The notes below the pieces were generated by a model. That model made no database searches, was not told where the DNA came from, and was given only the letters and a program-made list of their open reading frames with translations. 64,000 nucleotides of DNA from Moraxella porci DSM 25326. Its GTDB lineage: Bacteria; Pseudomonadota; Gammaproteobacteria; Pseudomonadales; Moraxellaceae. A program made the position numbers and the translations under genes. This document shows positions 46,804 to 56,567 of the stretch, piece after piece; position 1 is the first letter of the stretch; each line of letters opens with the position of its first letter. The stretch is from assembly GCF_002014855.1 (NCBI RefSeq), contig NZ_MUYV01000001.1, positions 434,001 to 498,000 of the forward strand, written 5' to 3'.

Positions 46804-47292
46804 AACATCAGCAAACGCACGACTGGTGTAATGAGTGCCTTGATCTGAATGAAATAACACACCAGTTGGTTTAAAGCGTATGTATAAGCCATGGTCAGAG
46901 CTTTGGTGGTCAGCTCACTGTTTTGCACCATCAATTGCTCTATTAGCGGAATAGTAAGCTGTCTTGAGTTAATAGAGCGGATGCCTTTTTTAAGATGTCT
47001 CGCTCAAGTCTTAGCTGGGCATTTTCTTTACGAAGTTGTTCTGGTGTTGAGGCATGACCTGTGGGCAATGGCTTACCTTGAAGTTCAAGACGATAACGTT
47101 TAAGCCAGTTTTCTAAAGTCGATTTACCGATATCATATTGCTTAGCAGCATCAACAACACGCTGATTTTGTTCTTCTATGAGTTTGAACATCTCTAGTTT
47201 GAACTCAGTGCTGTACTGCTTACGCTGTTTTGTCATGAGAGATTACTTCTAGTTTGGGGTGGTATAACCTCTTATGGGGTGTTTGGGGTGTT
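46804..47292 (-). mobile_element. Defective IS3-family element, copy 2
   Basis: Matches copy 1 (34932-35327) in the opposite orientation. It carries an intact OrfA (46943-47236, minus strand) but only a short remnant of OrfB, with the same internal deletion as copy 1: the sequence jumps from the OrfA stop to fragments near LTTKALTMAY and FHSDQGTHYTS. The outer end shares ACACCCC-type repeats with copy 1. Together the copies form inverted repeats around about 11.5 kb of defence genes. Identity over about 240 bases seems complete by eye. Confidence 0.77.
46943..47236 (-). CDS. IS3-family transposase OrfA
   Basis: 97 residues. A helix-turn-helix (MFKLIEEQNQRVVDAAKQYD, then GKSTLENWLKRY) is followed by a leucine-zipper-like coil (LRKENAQLRLERDILKKASALL). 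In IS3 elements OrfA is joined to OrfB by a -1 frameshift to make the transposase; here OrfB is nearly all deleted, so only the DNA-binding part can be made. It could act as a repressor of related elements, though this is inference. Confidence 0.85.
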   Translation of the reverse strand: MTKQRKQYSTEFKLEMFKLIEEQNQRVVDAAKQYDIGKSTLENWLKRYRLELQGKPLPTGHASTPEQLRKENAQLRLERDILKKASALLTQDSLLFR

Positions 47293-47473
47293 GGGCTAGT
47301 GCAGACAGCCCCTGATAAGTTCACAATGTTAACAACCGCGTTATGCTCTACAACAACGCCAAAGGCGTTTTTAATTTTAGGGCAGCCAATAACGCTTTAC
47401 GGTTCAGCATTTGAATGATACTATATCCCATAGAAAAAGCCTTGTTTTTAAAACTTAATTTAAGGATTAATTT
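47293..47473. other. Region between IS copy 2 and the unknown two-gene operon
   Basis: About 180 bases. It contains the palindrome AACGCC-AAA-GGCGTT followed by TTT (47355-47374), a short terminator-like hairpin, and presumably the promoter of the next operon. AAGGA lies nine bases before ATG 47474. Confidence 0.45.
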
Positions 47474-49639
47474 ATGTCTTCCGAGAAAAATGAGCATCTT
47501 CCGTTAAATCTGAACGCCAAAGAACTTGAAAAAGGTTTTAATCCCCTGTTCTTTCGCTTCTCTAACAGATTGAATGTTGAGACCCCAATTTGGGCTCAAG
47601 CTGAACAACGCACGATGACGAAATACAAGCATCTTGTCGGCTTCATCCAAGACTTCTATGAGGACCGTGGTCGTTCCTATTGGGATACGACAACTGATTT
47701 CGCTGACCTGCATGAGCGACTAATGCATGATGGGCAAACCTACCGTGCATTTGCACGCCCAGTATGTAGCGGCTTCTTTGGGGCATATCACCCTATCTAT
47801 GAAGAACAATGGTTCTGGCCACTTCATGCAAACATCAAATCTGTTGCCATCCCATTGAATGACAAGCATATCGCCAACTGCTTAGCAAAAGATTCCAAAC
47901 TGCCTTATAGTAGTCCCGAGGGTCATTTTAACGGTGATTTCTACCTGCATGAACTTACCAAAGAGCAAACCGAAGACGGTCTTAAAGAGACTGAATGGTC
48001 GGATTATAAATACGATTTAAACCGCGTGCAAAACGCTCCAAGCTTCTATGTTGGCTTGAATACAGTACAGCGTGCTGCATGTCTGTGGGCGGTGAATGAG
48101 CTTCTCATCCCTATGTTGAATGCTGATAACAACATCCCTGCTTTGTGGGCGCTTCTACCAAATGCCCTTGGTAGATTTAGCACTGAAGAGCAATTTGCTG
48201 AGTTTAACCACTTCTATGATGGTGCTGATGTTGGGCGAGGTTTTGAAGAGACGATCGCTGATAATGCTCGTATTCGCAATAAATCAATCATTCTACGCAG
48301 AATTTTGAGAAAAAATCATATCCCTGCGGATTATGATAAAAACATGAATAACTATGAGTTGAAAAACTACATTGATGAAAGCTGCTACTATCCAGAAGAT
48401 GCTTGGACGATTCCAGCATGGGATGATCATATCATTCCCCACGCGCCTGCGGAAACTTTCTTCAAGCATGTTATGGTTAAACGCTCAGATCGCGCTGCTC
48501 ACTTGTTTGGGCGTGGTGCCTTGTGGTCGACTACTGGTGAAGCCCGATCAGGTTTGATGCATGCTTATGACCTTGCTATGATTAAAGATGCATTGTATCT
48601 TGCCCTAGTGTTGGATGCTACAATGAATCGCGGGGTAAAAAATTACAGACCACTACACACTGTTTGTGGTGAACCTGAAAACTTGGATTATTTGTTTAAC
48701 TACCCTGCAAGTTGGTTTGGTGGCATTGGTCAACTTAAAAAACTTCCATTTGAGTGGCGGGATAACCTTTCATCAGACAAGACTCAAGAGGACGATGAAT
48801 ACGAAATCTATGAAAAACCATCTGAGGAAGAAATTGCGGAGCGTCTAAAAGCTCGCTCTAAAATCAAATTCCCTACCTTGGCTATGCGAAAAGCCAGAGA
48901 TTTTACGGGTTATGTGCGAGGTGAGTTTGATCCAGGTGTAGAGGATGCAACACAAAGCACTGGGTTGGTAAGGGATGATCTGTTGTCTTATGAACATGTT
49001 GAAAGAGCTACTTTGTATGACTACAACAATAAAGACATCGCTGATTTTGTGCTTGAAGAACTTGAAGAGCTTAATGAGATCGGTCCAGTCAAGTTTGCTG
49101 AGAAACTAAAAGAACACTATCAAGCTATGGTTGAGCGCATCAATGGTGACGTTGAAGTTTACTTTGACACAGAAAAACCAACCTTAGAAAGCGTGTACCA
49201 AGAAAAAATCAGTCGAGAGGTCATACTACCTTTAGGGGTAAGATTGACCCACGGTGAATTGATGCAAGTGATTGAAAGTGTATTCCATGGTATTGAGGAC
49301 TTCTTCACTCGTCAAGAAGAAGAAGTAGATGGTTTCCTAGACTTTATCAATGGCAGAGAGAAAGTTCATACTAAACTGATTGAAGAGCAAGCTTTCTTCT
49401 TAACCCAAGACCTTCGTCACTTGCCATGGTATCGCCCAGTTCGTACGAATGAAGAAGATGCGCGTCGCGCCACTTCTCAAAGACCAGTTCAGCCATCTGG
49501 CGTATTCTACGGTGCGGATGTCATCACCACCCTAATCATGTTAGACGATGATGATGTTTTGTCCGGTGAAAAACCAGAAGAAGTTGTACCTGTGCTTGAA
49601 GAAACCATCGAATGGTCATTTTTAAGCAAAGATAAGTGA
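47474..49639 (+). CDS. Large protein of unknown function in the island
   Basis: 721 residues, and I do not recognise any family. No signal peptide or membrane helix is evident; it is acidic and rich in Trp, Tyr and Phe. Landmarks are FARPVCSGFFGAYHPIYEEQ (about 95), APSFYVGLNTVQRAACLWAV (about 190), RSDRAAHLFGRGALWSTTGEAR (about 340), a charged D/E-rich segment near 435-455, and a C-terminal GVFYGADVITTLIMLDDDD. It has a good ribosome site. It is followed 44 bases later by a second unknown gene on the same strand, and both are close to a defence cargo. Base composition is nearer the host's than that of the MZA genes. Confidence 0.7.
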   Translation: MSSEKNEHLPLNLNAKELEKGFNPLFFRFSNRLNVETPIWAQAEQRTMTKYKHLVGFIQDFYEDRGRSYWDTTTDFADLHERLMHDGQTYRAFARPVCSGFFGAYHPIYEEQWFWPLHANIKSVAIPLNDKHIANCLAKDSKLPYSSPEGHFNGDFYLHELTKEQTEDGLKETEWSDYKYDLNRVQNAPSFYVGLNTVQRAACLWAVNELLIPMLNADNNIPALWALLPNALGRFSTEEQFAEFNHFYDGADVGRGFEETIADNARIRNKSIILRRILRKNHIPADYDKNMNNYELKNYIDESCYYPEDAWTIPAWDDHIIPHAPAETFFKHVMVKRSDRAAHLFGRGALWSTTGEARSGLMHAYDLAMIKDALYLALVLDATMNRGVKNYRPLHTVCGEPENLDYLFNYPASWFGGIGQLKKLPFEWRDNLSSDKTQEDDEYEIYEKPSEEEIAERLKARSKIKFPTLAMRKARDFTGYVRGEFDPGVEDATQSTGLVRDDLLSYEHVERATLYDYNNKDIADFVLEELEELNEIGPVKFAEKLKEHYQAMVERINGDVEVYFDTEKPTLESVYQEKISREVILPLGVRLTHGELMQVIESVFHGIEDFFTRQEEEVDGFLDFINGREKVHTKLIEEQAFFLTQDLRHLPWYRPVRTNEEDARRATSQRPVQPSGVFYGADVITTLIMLDDDDVLSGEKPEEVVPVLEETIEWSFLSKDK

Positions 49640-49683
49640 TTAACTAACTAACAAACGCAATTATTAACCAAAGGAGAAACCTT

Positions 49684-50262
49684 ATGCGTCTGATCGATAA
49701 CCCTAACCGTCCAACTGAAATTGATGGCTACCCTGTCATTTACGAAGAAGAAGATGGTAATTGTGTTGTTAAACGACCTCTTGATGAACAGCAACTGATG
49801 ATCAAGCAGTATCTACCAATGCTGACCTACATCGCTGAAAAATGGGGCTATTGCCCTGTCGTAGGTGGCGCTTGCTTTGATTCAAGCTTCCTATTGGCAA
49901 GAGAGCTACCAATTTGGAACTGCAATGGTGTGTACGAATATGATATGTTTGGTGTCATGGGCTGTGATTCCATGTTCTCGTTCCAAGTGATGAACACAGG
50001 CCATGGGGATGGTCGAATCATGGCCGTTCCTATCAACCCATTCACTCGTGAAATCATCATGAATATGGAACAAGCAGAAGCCCTAGATTTAACTGATTAT
50101 GATCCAAAACAGCAAATCACCAAGAACAAAGGTTATGATGGTACCGGTGAAGGCTTTGAGGAAATCCGTTACATCCTTGATTACATGGGCTATCAACCAC
50201 CTAAAGTCTTGTATTGGGATACCCACACAGATCCTGATGAGGAGTACGAAGATGATGAATAA
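49684..50262 (+). CDS. Unknown protein, partner of the preceding gene
   Basis: 192 residues, preceded by AAGGAG. No recognised family. It is soluble, acidic and rich in aromatic residues, with a cysteine- and glycine-bearing centre (YCPVVGGACFDSSFLLAREL near 56-75 and MGCDSMFSFQVMNTGHGDGR near 95) and a very acidic tail (DPDEEYEDDE). The acidic tail and the spacing suggest it is made together with, and may bind, the 721-residue product. Nothing in the sequence points to catalysis; a partner or inhibitor role is only an inference. Confidence 0.68.
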   Translation: MRLIDNPNRPTEIDGYPVIYEEEDGNCVVKRPLDEQQLMIKQYLPMLTYIAEKWGYCPVVGGACFDSSFLLARELPIWNCNGVYEYDMFGVMGCDSMFSFQVMNTGHGDGRIMAVPINPFTREIIMNMEQAEALDLTDYDPKQQITKNKGYDGTGEGFEEIRYILDYMGYQPPKVLYWDTHTDPDEEYEDDE

Positions 50263-50712
50263 CCTAATATCGGATCACTACAACTCTGAGTAATAATTAG
50301 CGTACTATTACAGGTATACTCAGCAAATTTCCAATATTAAAGTTCCATCAGGGTGTTTGATGCCTCCCAATCAACACTAAAGGATCGGTAACAGAACTGA
50401 TCATGTGGACAACAAACACCCAAATAGTGCTATATTATTGATAGCTCAGCCAAAAATAACAAGGACAATGTCACCAAAACGCATAAATCAAACAATAAAG
50501 TGGTGCCAACACTCTTACTTGCTATTCATTAAAAGACGCTAGCTGTAGCACTATATGTATATTCCTAACCGTCTTGGCAGTTGTAGTTACAGCCATTAAC
50601 CTATTTATTTCCAAACGTATGAATTCTAAATATTTCTAATAACGAAATAAATAATTAAATGTTAAAATAAATAATTAAGAATTTAAATAATTTAAAAAAA
50701 TAACTCTATATA
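50263..50712. other. AT-rich right edge of the island
   Basis: About 450 bases, with strings of TTAAATAA-like sequence near 50640-50710. It holds one possible broken small membrane-protein gene (listed separately). No copy of the tRNA-Leu 3' end was found that would mark the far attachment site. Confidence 0.45.
50468..50639 (+). pseudogene. Possible frameshifted small membrane protein
   Basis: ATG 50468 opens MSPKRINQTIK and stops after about 24 codons. A one-base shift near 50499 continues through KDASC and a hydrophobic helix (TICIFLTVLAVVVTAINLFI) with a basic tail to TAA 50637-50639. The original would be about 57 residues with one membrane segment. AAGGA lies just two bases before the ATG, which is too close. 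The reconstruction is tentative. Confidence 0.3.
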
Positions 50713-52134
50713 CTAATTTAAAGACACGCGCGAGTATACCTCACTCCCCAAACTCTCCACATGCGCCACCAATAACTCTGCCAAATCATCGGCCAGATCA
50801 CTTCTTAAGTTTGCTTTGTCATCATAGCTGCCTGACAGGCTAGAATACTCAGGATGAGCGCGCGCCTTGCGGATGGCAGAAGGCAGTTTATCGCTTTGCC
50901 ATGGCAGGGTGGTGCCATCAGCGGTGATGGCCGATAAGCTGGCATGACCGCGATGACGCAGATGATGATGCAGACTCTGCGCGCGAGCGGCGATCAGTGT
51001 TACAGTGGCCTGATCGATGCTAAGCGTCTGCACACCCATGGCTTTGTCTTTGATCGCACCCGTATTTGGCAGGATGCCGCCAAGCACACCGCCGATCGCT
51101 GTACCCAGACCCAGACTTGCGCCAAGCGTGGCAGCATCGATGCCAGCACCAATCAACATCCCTGTCACGCTGCCGCCTGCGGTTCGGATACCATAGCGAC
51201 TAAGCAGATCGCCATCAAAAATATCCAGCGTCTCACCGCTGATGGTTGGCAAATCACCGCTCACAGATTCATTATAAAAACGATACTGCGTTAACAGGCG
51301 CTCGTGCAGAATACTTTCGGCCTGACGCACTGCATTTTGCATACGGCTAAGCGTCGGCGCTGGATCATCCTTTTCATCGATTTTTTGGCTAAAGCTTGCC
51401 ACATTCACCAAAAAATCCGCAATCATTTGACTGCCAGACTCTAATAGATTTTGCCAAGCTGCTCGCCGCTCATTGATCAGCTGAACGATGGCAGGATCTT
51501 GGTTTGACAAAGTGGCCAAGTGCATCCATAACTGCATTTCATTATCAAAGTCAAAAGCCACGGTATCAAAACTGCACGCAATGTGCAACGCTCTGCGCGA
51601 TAGCATCTCGCGCCAGATAACCAAGTTGTCTTGGCCTTGATGAATGAAATTAAACACAGGTAAAATCGGCGTACCCGAACTGACCAAAATCGCCAGCTCA
51701 TCTTTATATTTGGACAATACAGGCTCACGCGCGTCAATGACATAGATGGCGATGTCTGCATCAATAAGGCTTTTGATGACTTTGGCCTCTTGACTAAAAC
51801 CACCGTCCAGATTACTATCATGTTCCGCCACTGCCCCTAAAAATGTCTGCAGCCGCTCGACACCATCAGCACGGCCATCGGTATGGTCTTGAATAAAATC
51901 CATCACACCGCTGGCATCTTCTAGCCCTGGGGTGTCGTGTAAAGTCACGAGCGGTTTGCCATCATCAGATAAAATCTGCACAGCGGCGACATGGCGCGTG
52001 GTCGCTGATGCGTTTTTTACTTCACCAAAATAGCTGTCGCGCAGCAATGTACGCAGCAGTGAGGTCTTGCCGACATTGGTGTGGCCGATCACTGAAATGG
52101 TGGTTTTGGCGTTGGATGCGATGTCTTGTTTCAT
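50713..52134 (-). CDS. Ribosome-binding-like GTPase with DUF3482 domain
   Basis: 473 residues from ATG 52134, which gives the short amino terminus usual for the family; a frame from 52197 would add 21. The GTPase motifs are VIGHTNVGKTSLL (G1), a threonine-rich switch (SATTRHV), and LHDTPGLEDA (G3). The C-terminal half (DUF3482) contains a glycine-zipper-like hydrophobic stretch (SLGLGTAIGGVLGGILP, about residue 360) that could associate with membrane. In other bacteria such GTPases are paired with a DUF2868 gene; that partner is not next to it here. The function of the family is not established. Confidence 0.85.
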   Translation of the reverse strand: MKQDIASNAKTTISVIGHTNVGKTSLLRTLLRDSYFGEVKNASATTRHVAAVQILSDDGKPLVTLHDTPGLEDASGVMDFIQDHTDGRADGVERLQTFLGAVAEHDSNLDGGFSQEAKVIKSLIDADIAIYVIDAREPVLSKYKDELAILVSSGTPILPVFNFIHQGQDNLVIWREMLSRRALHIACSFDTVAFDFDNEMQLWMHLATLSNQDPAIVQLINERRAAWQNLLESGSQMIADFLVNVASFSQKIDEKDDPAPTLSRMQNAVRQAESILHERLLTQYRFYNESVSGDLPTISGETLDIFDGDLLSRYGIRTAGGSVTGMLIGAGIDAATLGASLGLGTAIGGVLGGILPNTGAIKDKAMGVQTLSIDQATVTLIAARAQSLHHHLRHRGHASLSAITADGTTLPWQSDKLPSAIRKARAHPEYSSLSGSYDDKANLRSDLADDLAELLVAHVESLGSEVYSRVSLN

Positions 52135-52361
52135 GAAAGTGCTTTTTTGGGTTATGTGCGTTATTAGCTGATGGATGGATGAATTGGCTAATGGCATTAT
52201 AGCTTGTTATGAGACGAAAAAAAAGCCAAAGCCATCATGATCAAGCCAGAAAGAAAAAGCTTGTGGTTTTTGATGAATACTTTTGTATATTGACACTTTA
52301 TAAATTGACATTCGCCCCAATAAATAGCCGATATGTTGAATTTTTGATTATAACTAAGCTT

Positions 52362-55300
52362 ATGAAAACACCCATAACCATGCCAAATCACACCGATGTA
52401 TCTGTGATGGCTAAAGACAGACATTATTTATACAAACTAAAAAAACAAATCGAAAGTACCTCAGGCGACCTTAAAGACAAATGCCAACAGCGCTATGATG
52501 CCATCCATCAGCGATCTGCTGATCAAGTGGCCAAGCGCATCCAGAGCATTCCACATAATTTGGCAAATAAGCTTAACAATGATCTGCCCGTCACTGCCGA
52601 AGCCGAAACCTTGATCAAAGCGATCCGTGAGCATCAGGTCGTCATCATTGCAGGGGAAACAGGCTCGGGTAAAACCACGCAACTGCCTAAGCTTGCCATG
52701 CTTGCAGGTCGAGGCGTGACAGGCCAGATTGGGCATACTCAGCCGCGTCGTCTGGCCGCGCGCTCGGTCGCAACACGCATCGCAGAAGAGCTCGATGAGG
52801 CACTGGGACAGACGATTAGTTTTAAGATTCGCTTCACAGAAGAGGGCGGTAAGCACTCGATCGTCAAGCTGATGACTGATGGCATTTTGCTTGCTGAGCT
52901 TGGTTCGGATAAGTTTTTATCAAATTATGATACCATCATCATCGATGAGGCTCATGAGCGCAGCTTGAACATTGATTTTATCATGGGTTATTTAAAAAGG
53001 CTGCTCCCAAAACGCCCTGATTTAAAGGTGATCATCACCTCAGCGACATTAGATACTGAGCGGTTTTCACACTATTTTGCCATCAATGGTCGGCCTGCGC
53101 CTGTGTTCGTGGTTGAAGGGCGCAGTTATCCTGTTGAGGTGCGCTATCGGCCACTGACTGACACCATTGTTACAAGCCAAGATGAAGATGCATTTGATGA
53201 GATCGAAGATAATTTGCCAAGAGCGCTGACCGCAGCGGTGAATGAATGCTTTGAAGATGCGCGTGCCAAGGGACATCCAGATCAAGCAGATATTCTCATC
53301 TTTGCCGCAACCGAAGCTGAGATCCGAGATTTACAAGATATTTTAAATAATTATGCACCTGCGCACACTGAGGTGCTGCCATTGTTTGCTCGTCAAAGTT
53401 ATCAAGAGCAGCAGCGCATATTCTCACCCAGCGCTAAAGGTCGGCGCATCATCATCGCCACCAATGTCGCAGAAACTGCATTGACTGTACCAAACATTCG
53501 TTATGTCATCGACTTAGGATTTGCGCGTATTTCTCGCTATAATTACCGTTCGCGCATCCAGCGACTGCCGATCGAAGCGATCAGTCAAGCCGCCGCCAAT
53601 CAGCGAAAAGGGCGCTGTGGCCGTGTGGCGCCTGGGGTATGTATTCGTATGTATTCTGAAGAAGATTTTAACAGTCGTCCTGAATTTACCGAGCCTGAAA
53701 TCCTGCGCACGAACTTGGCATCGGTGATTTTGCAGATGGAGCGACTACAGCTTGGTGATGTGCAATCGTTTGATTTTATCACGCCGCCTGATTTGCGATT
53801 GGTCAATGACGGTCGTAAGCTGCTCATTGAACTTGGGGCATTAGATGAGCAATCTTTTACCAAAACCCGTGCCAAAAAAGGGCTCGCGCAAAAGGGCAGC
53901 CTTACCAAAATTGGCCAACAGATGGCCAAAATGCCCATCGATCCACGCTTGGCGCGTATGCTGGTGGCAGGTGATGTGTTTGACTGTCTGGCAGATATGT
54001 TGATCATCGTTTCGGCTCTATCGGTTCAAGATGTCCGTGAAAGGCCGATAAATAAACAGGCGCAAGCTGACCAAAAGCATGCACTGTTTCGCCGAGACGA
54101 TTCTGATTTTTTATTTTATCTTGAATTATTTCAAGCATTATTTGATCGACATGCCATCAATGACCATCAAATCCTATCCAGTAACGCAAGGCGCAATTTT
54201 GCCAAAAAACATTATCTGAGCCACGCGCGCATCCGAGAATGGCAAAAAACTCATACTCAGCTGACACAGATGATGGCGGAGATGGGCTTTGATATTCACA
54301 AAAGCACTCAGGCCACCGATGCCACCGATAAGGTTGATACCAAAAAAGGCGTGCGCTTATCCTTGAGTAAATCTTCTGCCAAAACCTCGGCCAATACTCA
54401 GATCCGACAGGCATTGGTAGGCGCCAAGCAGCTTAAATCTAATGATAAAAACAATCAACAAGCAGCACAATATGCCAATATTCATCGAGCTTTGCTGACT
54501 GCGCTGCTGTCTTTTGTGGCGCATAAAACCGATACCGTCGGTGAATATTTGATGGCGCGCGGCCAAAAGGCGCGAATTTTTCCTGCCAGCACGCTGCATA
54601 AAAAGGGCGTGCAATGGCTGATGGCCTTTGAAGTGGTCGAGACCTCGCAAGTATACATGCGCACTTTGGCAAAAATCGAACCTGAATGGATCATCAAAGC
54701 GGCGCCAAATCTGCTCAAATACCACTATTTTGAGCCGCATTGGTCAAAAAAAGCAGGGCGCGTGCGTGCTTATGCGCAGATTAGCTTATTTGGACTCATT
54801 GTCATCGCCAAAGAATTGGTGAATTTTGAGCAGATTGACTTAGAACAGGCGCGTGAGATTTTTATTCGTGATGCTCTGGTGGCCAATCAATACGGCATGC
54901 ACATCAAATTTTTGGCAGATAATGCCAATAAAATCAGAGACATCGAACGCATCGAAGATAAGATGCGACGCCGCGATCTGCTGGTGGATGAAGAGGCGTT
55001 GTATCAATTTTATGATGCCAAAATTCCCAAGCACATTGCCAGTCGCAAAAGTTTTGAGGAGTTTTATCACGACGCTGAAAATAAATCGCCCAATTTTTTG
55101 CATTTTAGTGATGAAGATGTACTCAATGAATCCATCGATGACAGCCGTCAATTCCCAGAAAGCTGGCACTTAGGCGGTCTGCGACTGCCGTTGTCTTATA
55201 TCTTTGATCCGGCCAGCGATGATGATGGCGTCAGTGTACGCGTGCCAGTCAAGGCGTTGGCGCAGCTCGATCCTGTGGCGCTGCTTTGGGGAATTGCAGG

Positions 55301-56567
55301 TTGGCGTTATGAGCTCGTTTTGCAATTATTAAAAACTTTACCTAAAGAAATACGCCGACAAATCGTACCAATCCCTGACACTTGCCAAAAGATATTTGGT
55401 CAGCTTGATGTGTCAGGCTCGATGGGGCTTTTGGATCAGTTGGTGGCAGCATTGATGGCCTTAGGTGTGCGCACCACACCTCAAGATTTCGCGCCTGAGA
55501 AGGTGGATGATTATCTTAGACCGCTGATTTGTGTGGTGGATGATAAAAATCGCGTGATCGAAAAAAGCCGTGATTTGGAGCATCTGCAAGCTCGTCATCG
55601 CCAAGCTACCGAACAAAGCACGGTGATAGAAAAGGGGCTACATCATGATTTTCCAGCACATTTTGATTTTGTCAAAAATAAGCACGCGTCAGGCATCGTG
55701 ATGCAAGAATTCTCTGCTCTGCAAGCTGCTCAAAACAGCAATGCAGTATTTATTGCAAATTTCACCGAGATTAATGCAGCACTGATCGCCCACAAAAAAG
55801 GCGTATTAAGCCTGATCAAATCTAAGCTGGGTGCCAAACAAAAGCAGCTGACTGGTCAGATCGATAAGGCGTTTAAACTGGCTTTTGCGCCGCTTGGTGA
55901 TTTAGAAAAATTAAAAAATATTGTGGTGGATGCGACCTTGGATGCTTGTCTGCATGAGCATGGCATCGATTTTGAAAAATCAGCCATGGGTAACCAAGCT
56001 CAACACGCACGCGCTGCGATTACAGGCCTTATCACAGCTCAAAATGAATGGCTGGTGACGCATTTGCCGATGGATGAGTCTGAGTATCTGGCTTGTCAAG
56101 AGCAGATTTTGGCTCAGTTTTTATTGGTCGGACAGTCGATTTTAAAGCTGTTAAAAGACATTTATACCGCATGGCAAACCGCGCGTGGCAAGCTTTTGAT
56201 GTTAGACAATGAGATTTTTGCTGAAAGCATTGAGGATATCGAAGATCAGCTAGATGACCTAAAGCTGTCTGATTTTGTGTATCGCAGCTCATATCAGTAT
56301 TGGCGTCAATATCCGCGCTATCTGCAAGCGCTCAATATTCGACTGGATCGACTCCAGCACAATCTGGATGCCGATCTGGACGCGGTGTATTTGCTTGACG
56401 CACACATGGAGCGACTGGCAACATGCGCGCATCAGCCAAAGTTTGCTGAATATCGCTGGCTTGTGGAGGAATACCGCATCAATTTATTTGCCCAGCCGAT
56501 GAAAACCGCGCAGCCAGTTTCTGCCAAACGCCTAGAAAAACTGTGGGCATCTTTGAACACCAAATAA
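52362..56567 (+). CDS. hrpA: ATP-dependent RNA helicase HrpA
   Basis: About 1401 residues from ATG 52362; the frame is open from 52209 and ATG 52380 is also possible. DEAH-box helicase motifs are IAGETGSGKTTQLP, TQPRRLAARSVA, IIIDEAHERSLN, ITSATLDTERFS, IIIATNVAETALTVP and QRKGRCGRVAPG. A helicase-associated domain and the long C-terminal DUF3418 region, typical of HrpA, follow. HrpA processes mRNA (including fimbrial transcripts in E. coli) and helps rescue stalled ribosomes. An insertion-like segment around residues 650-720 is Lys/Thr/Gln-rich. It is divergent from the GTPase gene. Confidence 0.93.
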   Translation: MKTPITMPNHTDVSVMAKDRHYLYKLKKQIESTSGDLKDKCQQRYDAIHQRSADQVAKRIQSIPHNLANKLNNDLPVTAEAETLIKAIREHQVVIIAGETGSGKTTQLPKLAMLAGRGVTGQIGHTQPRRLAARSVATRIAEELDEALGQTISFKIRFTEEGGKHSIVKLMTDGILLAELGSDKFLSNYDTIIIDEAHERSLNIDFIMGYLKRLLPKRPDLKVIITSATLDTERFSHYFAINGRPAPVFVVEGRSYPVEVRYRPLTDTIVTSQDEDAFDEIEDNLPRALTAAVNECFEDARAKGHPDQADILIFAATEAEIRDLQDILNNYAPAHTEVLPLFARQSYQEQQRIFSPSAKGRRIIIATNVAETALTVPNIRYVIDLGFARISRYNYRSRIQRLPIEAISQAAANQRKGRCGRVAPGVCIRMYSEEDFNSRPEFTEPEILRTNLASVILQMERLQLGDVQSFDFITPPDLRLVNDGRKLLIELGALDEQSFTKTRAKKGLAQKGSLTKIGQQMAKMPIDPRLARMLVAGDVFDCLADMLIIVSALSVQDVRERPINKQAQADQKHALFRRDDSDFLFYLELFQALFDRHAINDHQILSSNARRNFAKKHYLSHARIREWQKTHTQLTQMMAEMGFDIHKSTQATDATDKVDTKKGVRLSLSKSSAKTSANTQIRQALVGAKQLKSNDKNNQQAAQYANIHRALLTALLSFVAHKTDTVGEYLMARGQKARIFPASTLHKKGVQWLMAFEVVETSQVYMRTLAKIEPEWIIKAAPNLLKYHYFEPHWSKKAGRVRAYAQISLFGLIVIAKELVNFEQIDLEQAREIFIRDALVANQYGMHIKFLADNANKIRDIERIEDKMRRRDLLVDEEALYQFYDAKIPKHIASRKSFEEFYHDAENKSPNFLHFSDEDVLNESIDDSRQFPESWHLGGLRLPLSYIFDPASDDDGVSVRVPVKALAQLDPVALLWGIAGWRYELVLQLLKTLPKEIRRQIVPIPDTCQKIFGQLDVSGSMGLLDQLVAALMALGVRTTPQDFAPEKVDDYLRPLICVVDDKNRVIEKSRDLEHLQARHRQATEQSTVIEKGLHHDFPAHFDFVKNKHASGIVMQEFSALQAAQNSNAVFIANFTEINAALIAHKKGVLSLIKSKLGAKQKQLTGQIDKAFKLAFAPLGDLEKLKNIVVDATLDACLHEHGIDFEKSAMGNQAQHARAAITGLITAQNEWLVTHLPMDESEYLACQEQILAQFLLVGQSILKLLKDIYTAWQTARGKLLMLDNEIFAESIEDIEDQLDDLKLSDFVYRSSYQYWRQYPRYLQALNIRLDRLQHNLDADLDAVYLLDAHMERLATCAHQPKFAEYRWLVEEYRINLFAQPMKTAQPVSAKRLEKLWASLNTK

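Noticed and set aside
50263-50712. Far attachment-site repeat for the island
   Set aside because: No copy of the tRNA-Leu 3' end was found in this stretch; the right boundary is set only by return to core genes.
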